From: Sphingobacterium faecale
GTDB taxonomy: Bacteria > Bacteroidota > Bacteroidia > Sphingobacteriales > Sphingobacteriaceae
NCBI RefSeq assembly: GCF_016746095.1
Contig: NZ_JAERTY010000010.1
Coordinates: 1 to 64,000, forward strand
Length of the DNA: 64,000 bases
Direction of reading: 5' to 3'
Below the pieces are notes generated by a model that saw only the letters and a list, made by a program, of their open reading frames with translations, did no database searches and was not told where the DNA came from. Within the stretch, counting starts at the first letter, position 1. Every line of letters begins with the position of its first letter. This document shows positions 35,688 to 47,000 of the stretch, in pieces. The position numbers and the translations under genes were made by a program.

Positions 35688-37028
35688 CTATTTTATTTTT
35701 AACAAATCAAGGATACCTGAATTTTCTACAATCACCATCCCATGACGATCCTCCGTAATACCTGCATTTAACTTGTATGTATATACCGGCGCCATACCCT
35801 CCATCTCTGTCGGCAAATAACAAAATTGTATAGGAAGATTAGCTTCTTTCAGTATCGTACCCGCCTCCATAATATGTGTAGATACCACAAACATACAATT
35901 GGTCTTCTTCGCAAAGGCTTCTGTAATAGCTACGGTAGCCTCATAAGCATCTTTAACATTGGTACCACGAAACAATTCGTCAACAATAACCAGAAGATGC
36001 TTACCTAGCCCTACCTCCATAGCGACTTTTTTAATACGTAACACTTCTGCATAAAAGTGGCTGATTCCCTTATTTAGACTATCTGGAAGATTGATACTCG
36101 TAAAAATCCCCTCCTTCACAGAAAAAGACATCGCTTTTGCTGGAATAGGAAATCCCATATGTGCGAGATATAAGGCCATTCCAATAGTTTTCATCAATGT
36201 GGATTTACCTGCCATATTCGCACCGGTCAGAAATAATACGTTTCCTGACGAATCCATCATCAGATTATTCGCGACTGGATTATCCAGATAGGGATGATAT
36301 ACTCCCTCCAACATAAACTCTCGAGCCGATGCTGGCTTTACCTCCGCATAACAGAAATTACGTTCTTTGGCTACCTTTGTCACCGAGAGATAAGCATCCC
36401 ACATATAAACGCGCTTAAGCAGTCGATATGCAGCGTCTCTTTTTTTAAAGCGAAGAAGTGAATCATATCCCACCAAGGTATTATAGGTTGCTGTTCGAAT
36501 AGATTTCTCTTCAAGAAATGATCTCAGATCCTCATCATTCACCCATTGTTGCATAGGCTCCAATTCTGTTTTATAAAATGCTGAATCAGTTTCTATACTT
36601 TTTTTGAGTTTTTCATTTAAAAATCCGGATATCACTATCGAAAGTTCATGCAATGCGTATAGGCCACTTTCCATAGTCTTCACCTGAGGATCCGCAGCTA
36701 CAAAACCTTTTAGCTTCTCAACGAGAGAACTTTCCTCCTTTTCCTTTAACCTGGAGCGTTCGTCATTATTTGCCAAATATTGCTCAATGACCTCTAAAAG
36801 GCCTGGATCACATGGAAATTTTTGCTCACTCGCAGTGAAATAGGCTAAAATCTGCTGCCGATCCTTTATTTTATTTTCATCAGCAAGGGGGTAGCGGAAC
36901 ATATTTTCTAGCTGTTCCGCTCCTCCTCGGGTTAGCGTTTTATCAAATAGACTAAATAGAGAGCGTTCTCCGTTCTTACCAAAGACCTTCAGATCATTCC
37001 ATGTTTGCTGATCAGTCGAAAAATACAT
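35688..37028 (-). CDS. Short MutS-like ATPase, paralog A
   Basis: This protein of about 446 residues has the same plan as its neighbour: a helical lever region, Walker A FLTGANMAGKSTLMKTIG near residue 271, Walker B LLVIVDELFRGTNVKDA, and STH. The start at MYFSTDQQ is chosen by alignment with the paralog. An alternative GTG at 37037 overlaps the stop of the upstream transporter gene (TAGTG), so the genes are tightly coupled either way. The mismatch-binding domain is missing. Its co-transcription with a Gld-type ABC transporter is unusual and suggests a non-repair role. Confidence 0.87.
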   Translation of the reverse strand: MYFSTDQQTWNDLKVFGKNGERSLFSLFDKTLTRGGAEQLENMFRYPLADENKIKDRQQILAYFTASEQKFPCDPGLLEVIEQYLANNDERSRLKEKEESSLVEKLKGFVAADPQVKTMESGLYALHELSIVISGFLNEKLKKSIETDSAFYKTELEPMQQWVNDEDLRSFLEEKSIRTATYNTLVGYDSLLRFKKRDAAYRLLKRVYMWDAYLSVTKVAKERNFCYAEVKPASAREFMLEGVYHPYLDNPVANNLMMDSSGNVLFLTGANMAGKSTLMKTIGMALYLAHMGFPIPAKAMSFSVKEGIFTSINLPDSLNKGISHFYAEVLRIKKVAMEVGLGKHLLVIVDELFRGTNVKDAYEATVAITEAFAKKTNCMFVVSTHIMEAGTILKEANLPIQFCYLPTEMEGMAPVYTYKLNAGITEDRHGMVIVENSGILDLLKIK

Positions 37029-37036
37029 ACCCTTCA

Positions 37037-39337
37037 CTATTTACGTTTTCTCCTAATCAATAAAATTGTTCCTATTAAAGCCATCATCCCTGGGATAAGC
37101 CCTAAGAAAATCCATTTAAGCGGTCCTATTTGCGATCCCGAAAGATTGATTTTATCGTCTATAGGTTTTTGCATAGTAACCTCAATTGGCAACTTACCGT
37201 AAGTAAACCAGCCAATAAACCCTTTGTAAAACTCGGTATTCCCGACCAATGAAGAGCTTTTTTCTAGCTCACCATTGCTCATAAAATCAGCATCTCCTAT
37301 CACTAGAATTCGTTGCTCTCTATCCTTCATGTTTCGCGTTATAGCTAGAGCCGTTGGATACGACTTCAACTCATCTCCTTCTTGAGGATTATAGATCAGT
37401 CTAGCCGAATCCAACACAACAATGCCCTTTTTATTCCAAGAAGCATCCGCTTTTGTCTCCAGCAATGGACTCACGTCAAAATCCGTATACTGTTCATACG
37501 TTAATCCTACCACTCCTCGAGTCATTATAGGCACCTGTCTTTTATATAAAGAAGAGATGCTTTTACCAAATTCAAGCCCTTTGTTTGTGATATAAGATTT
37601 TACCTGATCCGCAGATAGCTTTTCATCTTGCTCGACTAAGGTACCTTCTATCATTTGAACACCAATCCTTTTTAAGATCGGATTAAGCACAGACTGCTTT
37701 CCTGGCTCTCCAGCGAACAAAATATTTCCTCCTTGATCCATATATTGTTCGATTTTGGATACTACAGTTGGAGAGAAATCTGCTCGAGGGTCAGCAACGA
37801 CCAATGCTGCCAATCCCGCAGGAATTTCTTGGCCACTCAAATCTAAATTCTCGATTTTGAATCCCTGATTAATCAACGATGCCCTATCATTAAGAGCCTT
37901 AGTTGCCAAATGATAACCACGCTCATCCAAATTATCAACGCTTCTTTCCTCTTGCCCCTGTAAAAATGCTATCCTAGGTGCCCCATCAGTAAGGCTATTC
38001 AATACCGCAGCCAATTCTATTTCAGAAGGCCATATCATCATGTCTTCAAAAGTGCGCAGGAACTCTTTCTTTCCTTTATATTCTAGGAGCATCACCAATC
38101 GATTCTTCTCTGGAGCTAGATCGACGATTTTTTGGATTTCATCGGGCTTTAAAAACTTACTAAGGTCTGTTTTCAGGATTTTCGCCCTATTCTGTGCCGT
38201 TTCCTCAAAAGTTGCATTGGGATTTCCAGTATACAGAGCGGGGTTATTTACTTTATCATAATAGTAAACGTAGTCTACTTCAATGTTCGATTTAAACCGA
38301 CGAAAGGCTTCCCAACGACGCACATCCAATGCACGATACCGAGGCATTCCACTAAAATAGGTGTTGTCCAAAAGGTTGACGTACATGGTCACTTTCAAAG
38401 GCTCTTCACCCAAATCTTTAAGTCTTTTTTGAGTATCCACACTGATTGTATTTCTATTTGGTCTACTGGCATCAAAAAACACAATATGACTAACTGATGA
38501 AGTTACATAACCAATAATTAAAACCCCCACTATTACTGCCGAATGCTGTCCCAATGAGATTATTGCTTTCTGAGACTTTCTCTTACCGTTCAATTTCAGC
38601 CAAGCAAACATCAAAAACATGATAGTGATCAAGACATAATAGATTATATCCCTTGATGTTATAAGGCCAGAAATCATAAGTTCTGTGCGGTTTCCTATGG
38701 ATAGATAGCCGGTTATATTCCGTAAAAAATCATAGTCTTGCCAAACCGTACCGATATATCTTAAGAATGCGAATACAGCAAATGTAGATAGTGCGGCAAC
38801 CACCTGGTAACTTGTCAGGCAGGACATAAATAGACCTATAGCAGAATATGCACTAAGCAATAGAAATAGTGCGAAGAAGCCACTAAAAATCAAACCAAGG
38901 TCAATATTCTCGATATGGAAACAAGCAAAGCAAACGATAATAGCCAATAAAAATAACATACATAGGCTAAAAGCCAACATCGCTAGCTGTTTTCCAAGCA
39001 GTATACTGGATAGTTTAACCGGTGAAGAATACAAAAGCTTAATCGTTCCAGTCTGCATCTCCCGACTAATGAGCCCCATAGTTATTAAGGGGATATAGAG
39101 ATAGATATTCTGTAATACGGTAGAAATAAAGAGGCCTCCCCTTCGTTGATCTGCAAATAGCAAATAAGTAAAGTCACGCTGTTTGGTCCCTAATTCTTGA
39201 ACTGTAATATTCGATTCGATTAGTCCTAAATAAGCAATAGAAATCTGGACAAAAAATATAATCAATAAAAACCAGGCAATCGGCGAGTAAAATAAAGTAC
39301 TTAATTCTACACGTGCTATTCTTAATATTGTCTTCAT
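37037..39337 (-). CDS. ABC-2 permease fused to a GldG-like periplasmic component
   Basis: This 766-residue protein has two parts. Residues 1 to about 250 are an ABC-2 permease with six helices (GldF-like). After another helix, residues 290-740 form a GldG-like extracytoplasmic domain (FFDASRPNRNTISVDTQ, ALVVADPRADFSP, GGNILFAGEPGKQ), ending in a final membrane helix. The start MKTILRIARVEL lies four bases after the ATPase gene's stop and is preferred to an upstream start that would overlap it. In gliding Bacteroidota GldA, GldF and GldG form an ABC complex needed for motility. Homologs also occur in non-gliders, where the cargo is unknown. Confidence 0.88.
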   Translation of the reverse strand: MKTILRIARVELSTLFYSPIAWFLLIIFFVQISIAYLGLIESNITVQELGTKQRDFTYLLFADQRRGGLFISTVLQNIYLYIPLITMGLISREMQTGTIKLLYSSPVKLSSILLGKQLAMLAFSLCMLFLLAIIVCFACFHIENIDLGLIFSGFFALFLLLSAYSAIGLFMSCLTSYQVVAALSTFAVFAFLRYIGTVWQDYDFLRNITGYLSIGNRTELMISGLITSRDIIYYVLITIMFLMFAWLKLNGKRKSQKAIISLGQHSAVIVGVLIIGYVTSSVSHIVFFDASRPNRNTISVDTQKRLKDLGEEPLKVTMYVNLLDNTYFSGMPRYRALDVRRWEAFRRFKSNIEVDYVYYYDKVNNPALYTGNPNATFEETAQNRAKILKTDLSKFLKPDEIQKIVDLAPEKNRLVMLLEYKGKKEFLRTFEDMMIWPSEIELAAVLNSLTDGAPRIAFLQGQEERSVDNLDERGYHLATKALNDRASLINQGFKIENLDLSGQEIPAGLAALVVADPRADFSPTVVSKIEQYMDQGGNILFAGEPGKQSVLNPILKRIGVQMIEGTLVEQDEKLSADQVKSYITNKGLEFGKSISSLYKRQVPIMTRGVVGLTYEQYTDFDVSPLLETKADASWNKKGIVVLDSARLIYNPQEGDELKSYPTALAITRNMKDREQRILVIGDADFMSNGELEKSSSLVGNTEFYKGFIGWFTYGKLPIEVTMQKPIDDKINLSGSQIGPLKWIFLGLIPGMMALIGTILLIRRKRK

Positions 39338-39341
39338 AAAC

Positions 39342-40292
39342 TCAGTCTTGTATTTTGTTCGATTCCGCTTTAGTTTTACCAGATAACTGAGCAAAAATTT
39401 CATCCAGTGAGGTCTTATCTAAATAGATTTCCTGTAAGGCCCATCCTTCCTGTACGCTCTTCCGGACAATTCGATTGGTCACATCCTTATCACCGTCGAA
39501 AAATATTCTTAGGGATCTTTCAGTTAAAAAATCCACGGTAGCGACTCCTTCGATTTTAAGGATATCTTCTTTTAGTGGCGGGTTATCCAAATTTACTCTC
39601 AAACTGTGCGGAGCGATATAATTATTAAATGCTTCTATAGTATCAGCAAAGACTAACCTCCCCTGATCAATCATTCGAATATCCTTACACAACACCTCGA
39701 CCTCTGACAAAATATGTGTAGAGAATATTACTGCTCGCTCTTCTGCAATATCTTTAATCAGTGTACGTACCTCTAAAATCTGATTGGGGTCGAGTCCGTT
39801 GGTAGGCTCATCTAGTACCACAAGCATAGGTTCATGTATAATAGCCTGAGCAATCCCTACCCGCTGCTGATATCCACCAGAAAGATTTTTCATAAGCCGA
39901 TGGCTGAAGTGGCTTAACCCGCACCGTTCTTTAGCCATTGCCACAGCTGTCTTTACTTTGCTTGTCGGAACCTGTCTTAGATAAGCACAATGAACCAAAT
40001 ACTCCTCAACAGTAAGGTCTAAATATAAAGGAGCTTGTTGTGGTAGAAATCCAATATCCTGTTTTGCTTTTTCTGGGTGTTTCTGAAGATCTGTTCCGTT
40101 GATGATAACCCGTCCTGCAGTCTGGTTTAATACGCCACACATAATATTCATTGTGGTCGATTTGCCCGCTCCATTCGATCCCAACAAGCCTAAAATACCG
40201 GTTTTATTGATTTCGAAGTTAATATCTTGTATAGCCCATGAGGTAGAATATCGATGAGATAGTCCTTCCACGGAAATAATAGTTTTACTCAT
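39342..40292 (-). CDS. ABC transporter ATP-binding protein, GldA-like
   Basis: This 316-residue ATPase pairs with the downstream permease-GldG fusion. Walker A GSNGAGKST, the signature LSGGYQQRVGIAQA, Walker B LVVLDEPTNGLDP and the switch STHILSEVE are all present. The C-terminal extension (about 215-316) is typical of GldA and other ABC-2 exporters. The PKD-like lipoprotein gene ends 36 bases upstream with no visible terminator, so this gene may be read from the SusC/D operon. Substrate unknown. Confidence 0.9.
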   Translation of the reverse strand: MSKTIISVEGLSHRYSTSWAIQDINFEINKTGILGLLGSNGAGKSTTMNIMCGVLNQTAGRVIINGTDLQKHPEKAKQDIGFLPQQAPLYLDLTVEEYLVHCAYLRQVPTSKVKTAVAMAKERCGLSHFSHRLMKNLSGGYQQRVGIAQAIIHEPMLVVLDEPTNGLDPNQILEVRTLIKDIAEERAVIFSTHILSEVEVLCKDIRMIDQGRLVFADTIEAFNNYIAPHSLRVNLDNPPLKEDILKIEGVATVDFLTERSLRIFFDGDKDVTNRIVRKSVQEGWALQEIYLDKTSLDEIFAQLSGKTKAESNKIQD

Positions 40293-40328
40293 ATAAAATA
40301 TAAGGTGATAACGGTTTAATGAATAACT

Positions 40329-41852
40329 TTAAAATGTATACGGATAGCTGAAGTAATTAATTGCCGGACCAACGAACAGAGCATCACTAGCACGACCTTT
40401 CCCTTCCATAATAATTACCGGATCTGGCAAAAGATTACCACTAGCTTTATTAAACATCCGTATCTTATACCTTTCTCCTTGTTTTGTCCCGATCATCACA
40501 TAATTATAAGAATAACCTGCTTCGGGTCCAGTTCCAGAAAACTTACGATGCCTGATAAACGTGATTTCCTCATCGCCGGTCACCGTATATTGAAGGCGTT
40601 CTATTTTATTGGTTAGGTTCCTTGACCAAATCTCTTTGCCCAAGGAAAAATACATAATATCCTCATCTTGAAACACTAGTGTGTAGTTTATACCATTATA
40701 TAGCTTTTCATGGGGATTGATTGTTGTATTAGTAATTCTTAATTGATTACCCATTGGATTAATCTGGGCAATCGATTTGTTTGAAGGATCGGTCTTATCT
40801 TCAAATATGGCGTATCCATGGAATGGACCGGTATTTTTCAATCCCATATACAGTAACTTCTTATTATTGTTATTGGCGGATAGCGTCGACCCAGGAAAAT
40901 CCCCAACGGGCAGAAGGTTCATATTTCTATTATTACCAGCAAAAAATGAACTACTTAACTCATCAAAAAAGAATGAGCTTGCTGTATTCATAAGATGATA
41001 GGGAGAGAGAAAATAAGGAGCATCTTGTGTCCCCTTTATTTTCCTTCCTCCAAAGGTACCTGTACTGGGGCCTTGTGCAATTAAGCTATGCAACTGCCCG
41101 TCATTGACCAAATAGTAGGATAAAAAATCATTCCCTATCATCTGCATATTAGCTCTAGCCGGCTCACCGTGAAAAAGAGTATTAAAGTTTTTGATTATAT
41201 TTAAATTACTAAGGTTCACTATCCCTACCTCTTTATCCGTTACCACACAAAGAGATCTTGTATTGGCATAAGTTCCATCTGCAGGCGCTTTGAAATCATT
41301 GAAGAATCGAATCATAATAGCTCTTCCTTTGAGCTTTGAGCCATTGACCAAACTATATACGTTTTCCACTTTATGATCTGGAAAAATACTATTAGGAGTT
41401 GTAAAAAAATCCATATCGGTCTCGTCCGCTTCTTGCTTCAGCACATACCATCCCCTCGTATACTCCGTTGCGACTTCCACTGTACTTTTGAAATATGCGG
41501 AATATCCCGTTTTCTTATTTTTGACACGCAGTGACAAGAACCAGTCTTTTGCCGTCTTATTAACAGGATAGACGATCTTTCTATTTCTTCCAATGGTATC
41601 CATAACGGGGTTCTTACCTTGTGTATTGATTTCGTAAATACCCCATAGGTATTCAAAATCAGCTTCTTTATTCGAAGAAGAAACGGGGTCTATTATTAAT
41701 GTATCCAATCCACTAACTACCGAATAATGGGATTCCAACCCTTTTATCGTTATATCCTCCCTCTCGTCTAACCGACTATTTTCTAATTCCTTATTACAAG
41801 AATAGAACAATACGGATAGCATAAGAGTTATTAAAATCTTTATAGTTTTCAT
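40329..41852 (-). CDS. PKD-like family surface lipoprotein
   Basis: This 507-residue lipoprotein has a signal ending LFYSC. It belongs to a family with an N-terminal PKD-like domain (GLDTLIIDPVSSSNKEADFEYLWGIYE, FLSLRVKNKKTGYSAYFKS) and a large C-terminal beta-rich region, regularly encoded after SusD and DUF4843 genes in Sphingobacteriaceae. It probably sits on the cell surface and binds the ligand taken up by the SusC/D pair. It is the last recognisable member of the uptake locus, 17 bases after the DUF4843 gene. Confidence 0.8.
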   Translation of the reverse strand: MKTIKILITLMLSVLFYSCNKELENSRLDEREDITIKGLESHYSVVSGLDTLIIDPVSSSNKEADFEYLWGIYEINTQGKNPVMDTIGRNRKIVYPVNKTAKDWFLSLRVKNKKTGYSAYFKSTVEVATEYTRGWYVLKQEADETDMDFFTTPNSIFPDHKVENVYSLVNGSKLKGRAIMIRFFNDFKAPADGTYANTRSLCVVTDKEVGIVNLSNLNIIKNFNTLFHGEPARANMQMIGNDFLSYYLVNDGQLHSLIAQGPSTGTFGGRKIKGTQDAPYFLSPYHLMNTASSFFFDELSSSFFAGNNRNMNLLPVGDFPGSTLSANNNNKKLLYMGLKNTGPFHGYAIFEDKTDPSNKSIAQINPMGNQLRITNTTINPHEKLYNGINYTLVFQDEDIMYFSLGKEIWSRNLTNKIERLQYTVTGDEEITFIRHRKFSGTGPEAGYSYNYVMIGTKQGERYKIRMFNKASGNLLPDPVIIMEGKGRASDALFVGPAINYFSYPYTF

Positions 41853-41869
41853 ATGTGTAATACTTGTTT

Positions 41870-42646
41870 TTATGGGAACGTAATCAAATTACCAAACTCA
41901 TCTCTTTTATGATCTTTTATTTCTTTGCCCTTATTTTCTTTGATCAATGCGGACTTTAGCATGCTCATCCAATAAGATAGTCGTTCTACATCTGGAATAA
42001 GCTTTACCATAAAATCTTGATCCCAGCGTTGTCCCGTAACATCCACCATAAATTGGTGTTTAACCTTGCTGTAGGTGCCGAAATAGAGATCAGAGTACAT
42101 TTCGTTCCAAATTGCCGGTCTCACCATTTCATCTGAGAATATGATTTTTCGCCATAATAAATCACTTTGCCCTTCTTTAAAATATTCATTTTCCTCCAGC
42201 ACAAATTTCAATACATAAGCCCGTTCTCGGAGACTAGCGTCCCTCAAGAGAACAATAGGTACACGCGAATGTGAGGTTCCAGCTTTAATCACATACTGCG
42301 CTAGAGCATCAGAATTATCAAAGGATTTGTAATGTACATTTGCAATCGCATTATTCGCATTTTTAACTTGCTCCTGCTTAATCTTAAACGGCCGATCTCT
42401 ATCTGATAAATGTCCCATGGTATAGATATCAAAAAAAACAGTATCGATCAAAACCGTGCTGGGCAAGTATACAAATGTCTGTGTTTTAAGTGTGTCGGCA
42501 GTAGGCACCGAAACTTCTGGAATTCTAGCTGGTTCCGGACCAAATTGTATTCTCGCAATATCGGTGTAAAGCAACTCTTTCGATTTTTGACACGCCATCA
42601 AACAGAAAGCCGCTAACAGGATAATAGTATAATTTTTAGTTCTCAT
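41870..42646 (-). CDS. DUF4843 surface lipoprotein
   Basis: This 258-residue lipoprotein (signal ending CLMAC) is of the DUF4843 type. The N-terminal LLYTDIARIQFGP block, an FVYLPSTVLIDTVFFDIYTMG beta domain and the Calx-beta-like YVLKFVLEENEYFKEGQ are family landmarks. Such proteins accompany SusD homologs and are thought to help bind ligands at the outer surface. It lies between susD (8-base gap) and the PKD-like lipoprotein gene. Confidence 0.82.
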   Translation of the reverse strand: MRTKNYTIILLAAFCLMACQKSKELLYTDIARIQFGPEPARIPEVSVPTADTLKTQTFVYLPSTVLIDTVFFDIYTMGHLSDRDRPFKIKQEQVKNANNAIANVHYKSFDNSDALAQYVIKAGTSHSRVPIVLLRDASLRERAYVLKFVLEENEYFKEGQSDLLWRKIIFSDEMVRPAIWNEMYSDLYFGTYSKVKHQFMVDVTGQRWDQDFMVKLIPDVERLSYWMSMLKSALIKENKGKEIKDHKRDEFGNLITFP

Positions 42647-42654
42647 CGCTTAGG

Positions 42655-44082
42655 TTAGTTTAAAGTTGTACCTTCTATTTTCGGAAGAGGGGGCAAATAA
42701 TTTACTACGGCCTCTACAGGAACAAATACAATATCTTCCTCGGCTGCGTCAAAACGCTTATAAGCATAGAAAGCCTGTCCTTCTCCATAAAACTCTTTTC
42801 TATATTCCTTGATCAGGAGCTTCTTCTTCTGAAGCGCATCGTTCGGCAGATAGGCTTCATCTAATCCTCTAGCTTTTTGAAATTCTCGCCATAAGGATTC
42901 TGCTTCAGATTGTCCAGCAGTTTCCACGGCGATAAGATACATCTCACTTATTCTCAGCAACGGTATTTGTTTAAAGTCCTTTAACAAGCCTCCATCAGTA
43001 GGGCTGTAATATTTCTTAAAAACATAATCTGACTGATAGTTTGACTTCGTCTCCACCCAAAGTCTCAATTCCCTAATATCCAAACCAGTAGACCCATACA
43101 ACTGGTTTTTAACAACTACTTCATCTCTACCTTTTATCAAGGAATTACTTCGATATTTAGAGTATAATTCAAAATCATATAATCCAAATATATGTTCACA
43201 TGTAAGTACATTATCTTCATTGTTAAAATCGGTTGATTCGCCTAGTCTAAACTTTTTACCGCCTCCTAAATTTTCAGTTATTATCAAGGACTTAGCTGCA
43301 TCATAAGCGTTCTGTGGTTGGTTAAACCATAAATACGCTCGTGCCTGCAGTGCTTTCACTGCATAATAATTCATGCGCAAGTACCGATATTTCATAAACT
43401 CATCTTCCGACTTGAAATTTCCGTTTTTAAAATCAAGAAGACTGTATGAGCGAATAGGGTCAACCCCTTTCAAAAGAACTTCGGCTTCCTGTAAATCTTT
43501 CAATAAAAGAGTACTAAAAGAATTGAAATCGAGCGGAGGAGAGGGCACTTTAGATAAAGTTATAATGTAAGAAAGTTTATTACCAACTTGACTATTGGCT
43601 GGCATTGGCCCAAACAATCGTAGCAAATCGAGATGTATATATGCCCGTAGCGCTAAACATTCTCCTTTAATAATTTCATAAATACCTGGTGCAAAAACAG
43701 CCTTTCTTTCATCGATTTTATCCAGGATCGCATTGATATTCGCTATCGTCTGATATTGATATCCAAATATATTGGACAAAATAGGCTCGACCTGCTGATG
43801 CCCATAATTAAACAGGCCCAACTGGCCTGCTGGGCTAGTAGAGACCGCATCCCAACTCGACACCAAGTCTTCTATAGCACCTGTACTCAGCGCTTTACCA
43901 TACGATGAAGCATCAATTAACCTGATATAGACTCCCGCCATGGCATCTTTGAAGCCACTTTCGCTAGCAAACAGCTCATCTCTCGCGACATCAGTCTTCG
44001 GGTTAACCGTCAAAAATTTTTCGCATGACAGACTAATACCTATGATCAAGACCGCAATTATAACATGTATTATCTTTTTCAT
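42655..44082 (-). CDS. SusD/RagB-family nutrient-binding lipoprotein
   Basis: This 475-residue lipoprotein (signal ending GISLSC) caps the SusC channel and binds the substrate. Landmarks are FLTVNPKTDVARDELFAS, the TPR-rich ALRAYIHLDLLRLFGPMP and the C-terminal KLLIKEYRKEFYGEGQAFYAYKRF. No glycan-degrading enzyme is encoded nearby, so the cargo is not obviously a polysaccharide and could be a peptide or a metal complex. The susC gene precedes it by 11 bases. Confidence 0.93.
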   Translation of the reverse strand: MKKIIHVIIAVLIIGISLSCEKFLTVNPKTDVARDELFASESGFKDAMAGVYIRLIDASSYGKALSTGAIEDLVSSWDAVSTSPAGQLGLFNYGHQQVEPILSNIFGYQYQTIANINAILDKIDERKAVFAPGIYEIIKGECLALRAYIHLDLLRLFGPMPANSQVGNKLSYIITLSKVPSPPLDFNSFSTLLLKDLQEAEVLLKGVDPIRSYSLLDFKNGNFKSEDEFMKYRYLRMNYYAVKALQARAYLWFNQPQNAYDAAKSLIITENLGGGKKFRLGESTDFNNEDNVLTCEHIFGLYDFELYSKYRSNSLIKGRDEVVVKNQLYGSTGLDIRELRLWVETKSNYQSDYVFKKYYSPTDGGLLKDFKQIPLLRISEMYLIAVETAGQSEAESLWREFQKARGLDEAYLPNDALQKKKLLIKEYRKEFYGEGQAFYAYKRFDAAEEDIVFVPVEAVVNYLPPLPKIEGTTLN

Positions 44083-44093
44083 TTCTTTAACGT

Positions 44094-47000
44094 TTAAAAT
44101 GTAACTTGCAGCCCCAATGAAAACTGTTTAGAAAATGGGTAATCTAAGCCCCGCTCTTGTTTAATGGAAGAAATCCGAAAAGGTTCTGCAACATTGGCCG
44201 TGATTTGTAAATATTCCATCTTCAACTTTCTTTTCAAGGCTTCCCCTCTTAACACATACTGTAGATTTATATTCTGACAGACCAGTGTTTTTTCATCCTG
44301 AACAAACCGCGACGATTTATAGGTTGTCCCCCCAACCATCAGGCCTTTAAAAAAGGACACATCTCCCGGCTTTTGCCAACGTTCCTCATATACTCTACGA
44401 TCCACGTTATACTTATAATCCGCATTTTCAACCATATTTATCAAAGTCTGATTATATTGCTGCCCACCAAATCGATAACCAAAAGAAGCATTTAATGAGA
44501 TATTCCGATAACTAACCAGAGTGCTAAAGTTCCCCTGCACTTTAGGTTCGGAGTTCCCCATAACCCTCAGATCGTTACCACTCCATACATAAGTTGTTTT
44601 ATCATTTCTGTCCAGATATACTTCTTTTCCATTACTCGGATCAATTCCTAAAGAAGGAACTACCCATATTGCATTCGTCGAGAACCCTTCATAGTACAAT
44701 GGGGATGGTGCAGCACTGCTCTCCATCTGCCTATTCCTTTGTGCGTCTTTAAGTGCATCAGAAATATTTAAAATTTTGTTTCTATTGTGTGAAAATGCAG
44801 CTGTAACACTCCAATACCAACCGTTCGAAGGCTGTTGAACTAAAATTCCTGTAGTTCTGAATTCAATGCCCGTATTTCTCATACGACCGATATTCTCGAC
44901 ATAGCTTGTGAACCCATTGGATGCAGGTAATGAAATAGACGATACTAAGTCTCTTGTTGTAGATAAATAATAATCGGCGGTAACCCGAAAACGTCCTTCT
45001 ATGAATTCAGCATCGAATCCCACATCATGTTTTAAGGACTGTTGCCATTTTAAGTCTTCGTTGCCTATCCCCAGTAAGTATGCCCCTATGAGATTATGAT
45101 ACCTTTTGTCCGTATAATACCGGTAGGTAGAGAGCGCTTGGTAAGCATTAAAGCTCTGTGAACCCGTGATCCCCGTGGACCCTCTCAATTTCAGTCTGTT
45201 GACAAAAGTCTGATCTTTCATAAAATCCTCATTATGAATATTCCATCCTAAACCTGCAGACCAAAATGGCGCAATTCTGTTATTTACCCCAAACTGAGAT
45301 GAACCGTCGAATCTGACGGAGATATCTGTGAAATATCTATCGTCATAGCTGTAGTTTACGTTCCCGGTCAGCGCTACTGCATTGACCAAACTTTCGTCTC
45401 CTGATGGTTTCTGATCTTTAGCATATTGTAAGGCCATGGAGATAAAGTCAAAATTGGGGTTGGTAAATCCTTCAGCCAAGAAACCATATCTTGAATTTCT
45501 ATCCTGTCGGACACCGAAATCTACCCCACTGAACAGGATATGCTTTTCTTTAAAGACCCTAGAGAACTGTACATTCAAGGCACCGTCATATTTAAATCCG
45601 TTACCAATACGATAGTTGTAATCCCCCCTTCTAAACAAATCACTCTCTGCGTAATTTGCAAATGCGGTATGATCCGCGGGTCTAAATTTGTCCCCCTGTT
45701 CTGTGAGCTTTGTCAGTCCTAGCTGCGCACGAACTGTTAATCCCGTAAAAACAGACCATTCCAAAGATGTATTATTCGTTACTTCGGACAGTTTGGATTT
45801 GTCGAAACCATTTAGTGTAGCATTATACATGGGATTGCCAGGAAGTCTGGGCCATAGAATCTGTGTGTAATCATCACTTTTAGGAGCTCCTAATAACTTC
45901 AATACATTTCCATCTGAATCATAAGGATTCCAATAGGGGTTCATTTTGACATAATCCCGAAAAGCACCGTACTTTGATTCGGCAGATCGGCCCTCACTAA
46001 TAATAACCTGATTACTCAGACGAAAATTCTTCAATGAATAAGCAAGATTCACGGTGCCATTAAAGGTATTTCTGGCTGATCCTTTCATCACTCCCTCAAT
46101 ATTGTTGAACTGTACTGAAGCGCTATAACGAAATATGGGAACTCCCCCTGACAAGCTAAGGTTGTGCCGTTGCCCTACCCCAGTGCGAAGTGGTATAGAC
46201 AACCAATCCGTATTAACCCCCGAGTTGATATCATTTAAAATAGAATTATAATAATTTTTAAGTCCGAGATCATATTGAATAATTCCACTGTTGTATAAAC
46301 CTGCTTTACGCTCTAGCTCTAGTTTTTCCCTTGCGTCAAGAAGTCGATAACCACTAAGATCTGCAACCTCCAGATTGAGGTCCGTAGCATAACTTATCCG
46401 CAATGCCCCAGGCTTCGGGAGTTTGGTCGTAATAACAATAACACCATTCGAGCCCCGAGACCCGTAAATAGAAGTAGCAGATGCATCTTTCAAAATAGTA
46501 ACAGATTCCACTTCGTTGATATTGATATCCAGCATTTTTTGCAACGAGGATTGAAAACCGTCTAAAATGATTAATGGTGTATTTAAGCCCACAATATCGT
46601 CTAGGTTATTTATATTAGGCAGACTCGAATTTCCCCGGATCTGTATGTCAGGAAGCATGTTCGGGTTAGAGCCCATATTGTTATTTTCAATAATACGGAA
46701 AGATGGATCTATATTACTTAAAGAAACGATCATGTTTCTATTTCCGAATGATTTAAGTTCTTCTGCACTAACCGTAATAGAAGATCCGGTAAAGCTTTTA
46801 TCTGCTTTCTTAAAGATCCCTGTGCTTATCACTAATTCATCCATCTTATTGTCAATCACCTCCAGGATAATATTGACATTTGTTGCATAAGACTTTACGG
46901 GTATTTCCAAACTCTTAAACCCAATATAGGAGACCACTAAAGTCACGGGTAATTCCATATCCTTTAATACAAACTCACCATTGCCGTCAGTAACAGTAAC

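Noticed and set aside
34358..37028. Annotation of the two short MutS-like genes as DNA mismatch repair MutS
   Set aside because: Both lack the mismatch-recognition and connector domains and are about half the length of MutS.
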